Program-made: the position numbers and the translations under genes
DNA from: Acidobacteriota bacterium
Lineage (GTDB): Bacteria > Acidobacteriota > Terriglobia > Bryobacterales > Bryobacteraceae
Length of the DNA: 64,000 bases
NCBI GenBank assembly: GCA_016185425.1
Contig: JACPNQ010000030.1
Span: 54,170-118,169 of the forward strand
Reading direction: 5' to 3'
The notes under the pieces: model-generated
The model's input: the letters and a program-made list of their open reading frames with translations, nothing else
The model's database searches: none
Told to the model about the DNA's origin: nothing
Part shown: one piece after another, positions 59,501 to 64,000 of the stretch
Position numbering within the stretch: position 1 is the stretch's first letter
Layout: every line of letters begins with the position of its first letter

Positions 59501-60082
59501 AACTACGACCAGACCCGCCGCTTCGTCTCCAGCGCGCTATACGAGCTGCCCATCGGTAAGGGAAAGAGGTTTCTCGACCACGGGGGAATCCTCAACGGGG
59601 CCATTGGCGGCTGGCAGGTCAATGGAATACTCACACTCGCGGACGGCCTGCCTTTCACCGTAGGATGCTATTGCGGTGACCGTGGGCAGGTTGGCAATGA
59701 CCGCGATGTCCACCGGATGAACGTAATCGGCAATCCAAATCCGGACAGCCTGCAGAAGACGATCTTCAAGCAGTTCGATACAACGGCGTTCCAAACTCCC
59801 GCACTGGGCACACTCGGAAGCTCAGCACGCAACAGCCTGCGGTCTCCGGGCCAGAAGGCCATCGACCTCTCAGCGTTCAAGAACTTCCGCTTCCGCGAAC
59901 TGTTCAACATCCAGTTCCGCGCGGAGGCCTATAACCTGATGGCGAGCTCTTACTACACCGTCATTTATCCCCAGTTCAATGCCACGCAGACGAACTTCGG
60001 GTCCCTGGTGCCCGTAGGAGGGGATTCCGGGAATCTATTCAATCCCCGGATCTACCAGGCGGCCTTGCGATTTATCTTTTAG
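56546..60082 (+). CDS. TonB-dependent-receptor-like outer-membrane protein with carboxypeptidase-regulatory domain
   Basis: The ATG at 56546 with GGGAG seven bases upstream gives a signal peptide ending KLYAQ and 1178 residues. Domains are a carboxypeptidase-regulatory domain (GLVRDAAGAAVPEAAITV), a plug region with LPLNGRDFRSLLRLNPG, and a barrel to the C-terminus IYQAALRFIF. It is the third paralogue of this family here. It ends the MFS-OYE-toroid-receptor group on the + strand and probably imports the substrate for that group. Confidence 0.9.
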   Translation: MHLRHFAFALPFLILSASLPKLYAQTSSGSLVGLVRDAAGAAVPEAAITVSNTQTGVSFPIRTDSTGNYFVPGLIPGAYAIVCSHTGFKKLTVGPVTINVNQTVRVDLNLQVGDTVESVTVQEFASLVQTDNATIGQNVTARQLAELPLNGRDFRSLLRLNPGVTEPQGGISVTASIRRQGFNDGIKNVSINGARPSSVSYLLDGVSVNEPLFQFPSQIPPIEAVEEFKLQNALYPAEFGMGVGQVSIAMKSGTNNLHGSMFDFLRNDALQKVHPRFHNKTPLKQNQFGIVVGGPVFIPKIYDGRNRTFFFASYQGGRRITGSNGLAQVPGAAEKGGDFSAWPTQLFDPLSGTLTPGQALPISKTPFSGNRIPAARFAPQSLALEKFWPAPNQPCTAPCNNYVGSTSTPVNMDQYTMRFDQNFSVKDRVFWQFLKSKETAPIPSVIPLSGVVTAQSSWLTTAQWTHVFSPRMITELRAAYNHFKFDQNFETQGLGTLYWKDVGLKNLNENYQALPAMLPGTQYSGIGYSGSVPFYSRTDTQHYVWHLTLTAGKHSLKTGVDYRRSRTHRLGGFQGNGIINFNGAYSARNPTVAQTAGAANTGNGFADFLMGYASLAAGTPFESDSGRLWNSDVNVFVQDDIRVTPRLTINVGIRWEYRGPWNEKSGGGKIFDYNYPGGRALYKDEAFVKLVNNPVFASCCSSASVYEAQMKNFAPRFGMAWRPLSGSNRFVVRTGYGIYYDILHRFYDTQPYSINIPSILPALPAVNGLETSPPLDVRNLFPAPLPVATRQFAAPYCQGPATESTDPVTGVITVRNQCFGTGVQFANPTNPTPYTQNWGLNLQFEPRQRMLFEIGYQGSHGLHAQSFYHANQATLPATAGNPNNSLRWASQCPAGTYPATCSPIQDRVRYSNFIPQLATYVNDNNAIYHAMTLKLEQRFNSGLQLLTAFTWSRTIDAVSEIQTQGGTPRTYPQYNGRRDLERGVANYDQTRRFVSSALYELPIGKGKRFLDHGGILNGAIGGWQVNGILTLADGLPFTVGCYCGDRGQVGNDRDVHRMNVIGNPNPDSLQKTIFKQFDTTAFQTPALGTLGSSARNSLRSPGQKAIDLSAFKNFRFRELFNIQFRAEAYNLMASSYYTVIYPQFNATQTNFGSLVPVGGDSGNLFNPRIYQAALRFIF

Positions 60083-60115
60083 AAGTGCCGTGCGGCTTCG
60101 TCGTCCGCAATCGAC

Positions 60116-60637
60116 TCAGACCGAAGCCGCCGCCGGTTGCGCCACAAATGGATTCTCGTCGGCGCTCGGGCCATAAATGGACGGCACTGGCACACCCACC
60201 TCTCGCAGATACACCGAAAGCTGCCCCCTGTGGTGATACCAGTGGTTCAACATCAGTGACCGCAGCATCGCGCCGACCGGAATAGCCATTAATTCTTTGT
60301 CGCCATCCACTACGCGCCACGTGTTTCCCAGCGCCGATTCGTCCATAGCGCTGAGTATCTCCCGCGCCTTCGCGACGCTCTGTTCCAGCGCCGGTACCAA
60401 TTCCGCGCTGCTCGCGGGACTCGGCTGGTTGAAGCCCGGAACCTGGAATGGCGACCGAATCGCCGCTGATGCCAGGCCGCCGGGAATGTTCGCCACATGC
60501 AGCGCCAACTGGCCAAGCGTCATCGACTTCTCGTGCGGTTTCCAGGTCAAACGATCTTCCGGCACGCGCTCCAGCACGCGCCGCGTGGTCCGCGCTTCCT
60601 GCTCAAGTTCTTGTAACAAACCTTGGATTTTCGACAT
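60116..60637 (-). CDS. DinB-family metal-binding protein
   Basis: The 173-residue four-helix protein has the DinB metal ligands in LALHVANIP (first His) and MLNHWYHHRGQL (second and third His). Many relatives are thiol-dependent metalloenzymes (bacillithiol or mycothiol S-transferases) or of unknown use. It is the last gene of the SRPBCC-ArsR-DUF899-DinB set, separated by 24 bases from DUF899. Confidence 0.88.
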   Translation of the reverse strand: MSKIQGLLQELEQEARTTRRVLERVPEDRLTWKPHEKSMTLGQLALHVANIPGGLASAAIRSPFQVPGFNQPSPASSAELVPALEQSVAKAREILSAMDESALGNTWRVVDGDKELMAIPVGAMLRSLMLNHWYHHRGQLSVYLREVGVPVPSIYGPSADENPFVAQPAAASV

Positions 60638-60661
60638 GTTGTTTCTCCTTTTTCTGTCAAA

Positions 60662-61480
60662 CTAGCACGACGCCTTATCTGCGCCGCCGTGCGCGGAACA
60701 ACCGCAACCTTGCTGATGGAATCGCCCGTTGGCCTCCACCATTCCCTCCGCTCCATACCTGTTCCTCGGCCGCACCCAATCGGCTAGCGTGTGGTTCGGG
60801 CCGTTTTCGTTCCGTCCCTTTGGCATCGCGTCGAGATACCTGTATATCCCCAGGAACTCTTCCCCGCCCCGGCCGAAGGTCGAATAGGTGTGAAAGATTT
60901 GGTCCGCGTTGTCCTTGAAGAAAACGCTGTCGCCGGAGCGATCCTCCAGCCACGGATTCGCGTATTCGTAGTTGTAATAGGCACGCCCCGCCGCGACCTC
61001 TTCCGGCGTGAACGAGACGTTGAAGTCGTAGTTGAAGTCCGAATGGAAGGAAGAGACCCATCGGAAGTCCCACCCCATTCGTTTCCGTACAAACTCGATC
61101 TCGTCAATGGGCGCCCGGGCCGCCACCGCGTACGTAACATCGTGGTTTTCCAAATGAACAAGCAGTCCATCCAGATGGTCCACCTCAAGCGAGCATCCCA
61201 CGCATTGGCCAACCTGTCCGGGACCCATCATGAAGTGCTTAAGAAAGAGCTGGCTGCGTCCCTCAAACAGGCCGGCAAGTGTCACTTTGCCCTCGGGCGC
61301 ATCGAAGACGTATTCCTTTTCTACCTTCACCCAAGGCAAGGCTCTGCGCTCGGCCGCCAATTGATCGCGAAAATGGGTGAGTTCCTTCTCCTTTGCCAGG
61401 AGTGCCTTTCGGGCTTCCATCCACTCCGCCCGTGAGGCGATTCTGTGTGAGGGGCTCGCACTCGTTGCGAGATTACTCAT
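60662..61480 (-). CDS. DUF899-family thioredoxin-like protein
   Basis: The 272-residue protein has the DUF899 pattern: an N-terminal helix (EWMEARKALLAKEKELTHFR), a redox-type motif VGQCVGCSLEVDHLDGL, and a long C-terminal domain with WDFRWVSSFHSDFNYDFNVS. The family is related to thioredoxin folds and is common in soil bacteria. Its start overlaps the ArsR stop by four bases. Function is not known. Confidence 0.9.
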   Translation of the reverse strand: MSNLATSASPSHRIASRAEWMEARKALLAKEKELTHFRDQLAAERRALPWVKVEKEYVFDAPEGKVTLAGLFEGRSQLFLKHFMMGPGQVGQCVGCSLEVDHLDGLLVHLENHDVTYAVAARAPIDEIEFVRKRMGWDFRWVSSFHSDFNYDFNVSFTPEEVAAGRAYYNYEYANPWLEDRSGDSVFFKDNADQIFHTYSTFGRGGEEFLGIYRYLDAMPKGRNENGPNHTLADWVRPRNRYGAEGMVEANGRFHQQGCGCSAHGGADKASC

Positions 61481-61845
61481 GTCTTTCTCCTTTTTTGCAT
61501 AGATTGCGGACGATTCCGTGCGCCCGGCTCCCCTTCGGCGTCTTCCTTGATGCGGAGCAGCGTGTCCGCCCAGGATCCTTCATACCGGCTCACCCATCGT
61601 TCATAGATCTGGCGGATGGGGACGGCGTTTAATGAATTTACGCGCTGCCGTCCCTCCTCACGAGTGTTGACAAGGCCGGCGGCACGTAACACGTCGATGT
61701 GCTTCATCACACCGAACCGCGTCAGGTTCGTGAATGACTCCACGATTTCGGTCGTCGTCCGCGGACCCTCCCGCAGCAGATCCAGAATCGCGCGGCGGGT
61801 CGGGTCTGACAGCGCCTTCCAGACATCGTCGAGGTCATCAGGCAT
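61477..61845 (-). CDS. ArsR-family transcriptional regulator
   Basis: The 122-residue winged-helix protein has the ArsR pattern LDDVWKALSDPTRRAILDLL and a recognition region NLTRFGVMKHIDVLRAAGLV. No metal-binding cysteine pair is seen in the alpha-3 or alpha-5 helices, so it is likely a non-metal sensor of the SdpR type. Its start overlaps the upstream SRPBCC stop by one base (TGATG), and its end overlaps DUF899. The palindrome at 62332-62351 upstream of the operon is its likely operator. Confidence 0.92.
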   Translation of the reverse strand: MPDDLDDVWKALSDPTRRAILDLLREGPRTTTEIVESFTNLTRFGVMKHIDVLRAAGLVNTREEGRQRVNSLNAVPIRQIYERWVSRYEGSWADTLLRIKEDAEGEPGARNRPQSMQKRRKT

Positions 61846-62297
61846 CAGGTTCGATGGGCCGTCGCGACCTCAGCGAAATCCTTGCTGATGCTGCCAAGAA
61901 TGTGCTGCCATCCAGTACTGATGTTCTTGCGGTGCCCCTCATCCAACAGCCCAATCGCGCGGTGCCGCAACACGACCTTCGTGCCGCCCGCGATCGGATC
62001 CAGCTTTATCTCCACGTGGTTCACCGCGGGATAAGACATGAACATCGGGCCGCTCAATTCCAGGAGCGTCGGCGGCTTAATCACCTGCACATGTCCCCAC
62101 AAATGGCCGACGCCGTTACCCCGGTCGCGGAACCACCGTCCGCCCGCCCACTGTTCCAATACCAACTGCAAGGACTCCCCGTCCGGCCGCGTGTTGCCCT
62201 CGCCAAACCGGTGCAACACGCTCTTGAATACATCGCCGATCGCGGCCTTCACCTCAATCTGTTGCTCGATGTCCAAAGTCAAATCTTCAAGTTTCAT
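61845..62297 (-). CDS. SRPBCC/AHSA1-domain protein
   Basis: The 150-residue protein has the AHSA1/START-like pattern (IEQQIEVKAAIGDVFKSV, LVLEQWAGGRWF, RGNGVGHLWGHVQVI, WQHILGSISKDF). Such proteins bind hydrophobic ligands or act as co-factors. It is the first gene of the ArsR operon, and the operator lies 19-54 bases before its start. Confidence 0.88.
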   Translation of the reverse strand: MKLEDLTLDIEQQIEVKAAIGDVFKSVLHRFGEGNTRPDGESLQLVLEQWAGGRWFRDRGNGVGHLWGHVQVIKPPTLLELSGPMFMSYPAVNHVEIKLDPIAGGTKVVLRHRAIGLLDEGHRKNISTGWQHILGSISKDFAEVATAHRT

Positions 62298-62315
62298 TCG
62301 CTGTACGTCTCCTAT

Positions 62316-62351
62316 ACGTGACTCGATAATAACGTGACTAAATAGTCACGT
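62316..62351. promoter_or_regulatory. ArsR-type operator: perfect 9-2-9 palindrome plus a direct half-site
   Basis: ACGTGACTA-AA-TAGTCACGT at 62332-62351 is a perfect inverted repeat. A direct half-site ACGTGACT lies at 62316-62323, 16 bases from the first arm. They sit 19-54 bases upstream of the SRPBCC start codon, where promoter elements would be, and just past the end of the broken methyltransferase. This is the expected place for autoregulation by the operon's own ArsR protein. Confidence 0.75.
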
Positions 62352-62363
62352 CAAGCAAAATCT

Positions 62364-63138
62364 TTAGAGAGAAACTGTCACGCGCAAAAAAGTAGCCGGT
62401 ATGGAGGAGCCGCCGCCGTTGCTGATGTTCTGCGCCGGCGCCAGTTCAAGTAGCTGCGCGTGGAGCTCCTCTACTTTTCCGTTCTTTTCAGCGGCTTCGA
62501 AGGCATTCATCGTAGGGCCATAGAATCGCCGAAACAGCTCGATGAGATCCGGCTGACACTTGTCGGGGGAGACGAAGTGATACGTGCGAATCGACACCCC
62601 ATGTCATCGGGCTGATGAACCCCTCCGGCGGCGGAGGCGTAAACGCCGAGCTGATCTTCAACAACTGCGAAACGAAGGATGTCGGATCGTTCGGAATCCA
62701 GTTGCCCATCACGATGCGGCCGCCAGGCCTTGTCACCCGAACCATCTCCTTTGCCACATCGAAGGGCTTGGGAGCAAACATGGCGCCAAATATGGAGATC
62801 GTCAAACCGAACGAATGATCCGCGATCCCTTCCAGATTGCACGCATCTCCTTCTTGAAACCGCAGCCGGCTGAGGCCCAGCGCCGCCGCCCGTTTATTCC
62901 CGGCCTCAACCAGGTTTCTCGCAATATCGATTCCTGTGACGTCAGCCCCCAAATGGGCGAGAGGAACTGCCGTGGTGCCATCGCCGCAGCCAAGGTCCAG
63001 GACGCGCAGCGGCGGCGCTATCCCGGGCGATGCAACCACGGCTTCTCCTGATTGACGCATGAGCGCGGCAATCTCCGTAAAGTTCCCCTTCTCCCACAAC
63101 GCTTTGTTCGGATTCATAATGGCCCTCTTTATGACCAA
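62364..63138 (-). pseudogene. SAM-dependent class I methyltransferase with frameshift and likely internal deletion
   Basis: The N-terminal part (63138 to about 62600) has motif I VLDLGCGDGTTA and continues normally to EGFISPMTWGV. After this the frame reads out-of-place residues. The true continuation is in another frame (62597-62364): TYHFVSPDKCQPD, FRRFYGPTMNAFEAAEKNG, and the end SIPATFLRVTVSL. About 20 codons that relatives have between TWGV and TYHF appear missing, so the damage looks like a deletion that also shifted the frame. The gene is likely inactive. It is upstream of, and on the same strand as, the ArsR operon. Confidence 0.75.
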
Positions 63139-63395
63139 TACACGTATATGATTCCCGGAATACCAGAACTTCCGTTAGCGGTCATCGGCAAACGGAGCGG
63201 CCTGCATCAACGTGTGCTCGTAACCCTGCGGGTCAACCGCGGATTCCGGCATAGTTCCTCGCGGACACAATAGCGCCGCATGCGCGCTGACCGCGTCTTC
63301 GCCCGATGATGACGTTGCTGCCAAACGGCCGGCCAAAATTCAGAAAACTCTTGGCCGCCGGGGTCGACCAGGAAGCGAACGTCGACGGTCCCGCC
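63139..63395. other. 257-base gap, nothing recognised
   Basis: I find no gene, RNA or clear repeat. The minus-strand methyltransferase promoter should lie in its left part, near GACCAATACACGTATATGATTC. Short fragments such as RFLVDPGGQEF are encoded on the minus strand between 63350 and 63395, but the surrounding frame is broken. I do not call a gene. Confidence 0.4.
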
Positions 63396-63893
63396 CTATC
63401 GGACCCGAGCGCGTGTACGGGCAGCCTTCTTGGCCGCCCTTTTGAGCCCCGCCTGCCCCTTGGTGCTGACGGCCTTTTGAGCTGCTTGACTTCGATCTTC
63501 TGCACCTCGGCTCCGCGCACTCGCGTGTGCCTGGCGGGAAAGCGCTGCATGAGACGCCGCTTTGTGACTTTCGCGCTGAAGAGCCGTTTCGATTGCACGC
63601 GATCTCTTGGGCGATGGCGCTTTTGCGGGCGACTCTTGGCCCTTCGCATAATCGCCCGCAGCCTGCGCTCGCGTCTTCTCCGAAGCCCTTCCCGTCTTTG
63701 GCGGTGGCAGCTTCACTCCCGCCCGTCTCGCCTTCGAGAGGCCAATCGCGATGGCCTGCTTTGCTGAGCGCGCTCCGTGTTTGCCCTCGCGAATATGCTC
63801 TATTTCTTCGCGGACAAATTCTCCAGCTTGCGTGGAAGGAGCTTTGCCTTCCCGGGCATCGGCGCGTGTCAACGACTTTGAGACAGTCGGCAA
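63396..63893 (-). CDS. Basic Ala/Lys/Arg-rich protein, DUF6496-like
   Basis: The 165-residue protein has an N-terminal region with EFVREEIEHIREGKHGARSA followed by KQAIAIGLSKARRAGVKLP. The rest is a highly basic, low-complexity tail with repeated Ala, Lys, Arg and Ser (QAAQKAVSTKGQ, KRAAKKAARTRARVR). The N-terminal pattern matches proteins annotated DUF6496. The tail suggests binding to DNA in the manner of histone-like proteins. This is inference. Confidence 0.75.
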   Translation of the reverse strand: MPTVSKSLTRADAREGKAPSTQAGEFVREEIEHIREGKHGARSAKQAIAIGLSKARRAGVKLPPPKTGRASEKTRAQAAGDYAKGQESPAKAPSPKRSRAIETALQRESHKAASHAALSRQAHASARSRGAEDRSQAAQKAVSTKGQAGLKRAAKKAARTRARVR

Positions 63894-63899
63894 AGATAT

Positions 63900-64000
63900 T
63901 TACTGAGTATCGTTGAACGGAGTTAGTGGTTTGTTGATCCAGGCGTGAGTGGGCGCTGGACTGGATTGGGGCGGACGCTTCACAAATCGTTCGGGGTGAA
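63900..64000 (-). CDS. C-terminal end of an IS3-type transposase (partial)
   Basis: The reading frame that ends at TAA 63900-63902 and runs off the right edge gives HPERFVKRPP ... HAWINKPL in its 32 visible residues. The pattern of xPERF plus a final WIN(K/P)P is typical of the C-terminus of IS3-family (integrase-core) transposases. Nothing more can be said about the copy until the sequence beyond 64000 is seen. No inverted repeat end is visible at 63894-63899. Confidence 0.5.
   Translation of the reverse strand, partial: HPERFVKRPPQSSPAPTHAWINKPLTPFNDTQ

Noticed and set aside
60092..60130. Nine-base inverted repeat between the third receptor and DinB as a terminator
   Set aside because: The spacer is 21 bases, no T-run follows on either strand, and one arm lies within the DinB coding end.
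63306..63767. 153-codon + strand frame over the basic protein
   Set aside because: It is antisense to a gene with a recognisable DUF6496-like N-terminus.

Overview
The window looks like the chromosome of a soil acidobacterium of the Bryobacterales/Solibacter type. The evidence is the sequence itself: three very large TonB-dependent-receptor-like proteins with an N-terminal carboxypeptidase-regulatory domain, an SBBP-repeat protein ending in the Solibacter C-terminal domain (TIGR03437 type), Solibacter-style S41 peptidase remnants, high GC and dense, mostly operonic genes. The species call is inference from families, not from a search. No gap between genes exceeds about 300 bases.

Layout. 1-4813 (minus): MoxR ATPase, DUF58 protein and two membrane-anchored VWA proteins, the last running off the left edge. 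4939-8834 (mostly minus): a small membrane protein, a CYTH enzyme, tRNA-Arg, an anti-anti-sigma (STAS) protein, a TIM-barrel isomerase-like protein and an amidase. 8874-14119: tRNA-Leu, then a head-to-tail minus-strand chain of ECF sigma factor, anti-sigma factor with a TonB-C-like end, rsmA, gltX and a NodU-type carbamoyltransferase. 14289-22102: an orphan histidine kinase, a propeller lipoprotein, a porin diverging from amtB, then the nitrogen-control set amtB-glnB-glnD. 22111-24847: tRNA-Sec (selC), an HD protein, tRNA-Ala, a PfkB sugar kinase, a membrane-fused peroxiredoxin-like protein and tRNA-Ile2. 24864-32621: two TonB-type receptors either side of a lone ABC ATPase. 32678-38785: small proteins, ychF, a TMEM175-type channel, a broken S41 peptidase and a 2.1-kb segment bounded by tRNA-Pro and a 29-base copy of part of that tRNA. 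38838-44714: ATP synthase operon b'-b-delta-alpha-gamma-beta-epsilon, with no a or c subunit. 44827-51900: two glycosyltransferases, a YggS protein, a PD-(D/E)XK-like protein, a DUF697-like protein and a DsbA-SDR fusion. 52069-60082: MFS transporter, old-yellow-enzyme relative, alpha-toroid protein and a third TonB-type receptor, likely one uptake and catabolism locus. 60116-64000: an ArsR-controlled operon (SRPBCC, ArsR, DUF899, DinB) with a clear palindromic operator, a broken methyltransferase, a basic DUF6496-like protein and the tail of an IS3-type transposase.

How the genes work together. The best-connected modules are nitrogen uptake and sensing (AmtB, PII with Tyr51, GlnD), energy (F1 and stator), outer-membrane uptake (three TonB-type receptors, one porin) and an ECF sigma/anti-sigma switch placed directly ahead of translation genes. 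tRNA-Sec shows that the organism is likely to decode selenocysteine, although no selA, selB, selD or evident selenoprotein lies in this window. I found no complete new defence or mobile system. The least ordinary items are the DsbA-SDR fusion, the anti-sigma/TonB-C fusion, the tRNA-Pro-flanked segment and the ArsR-type operator.
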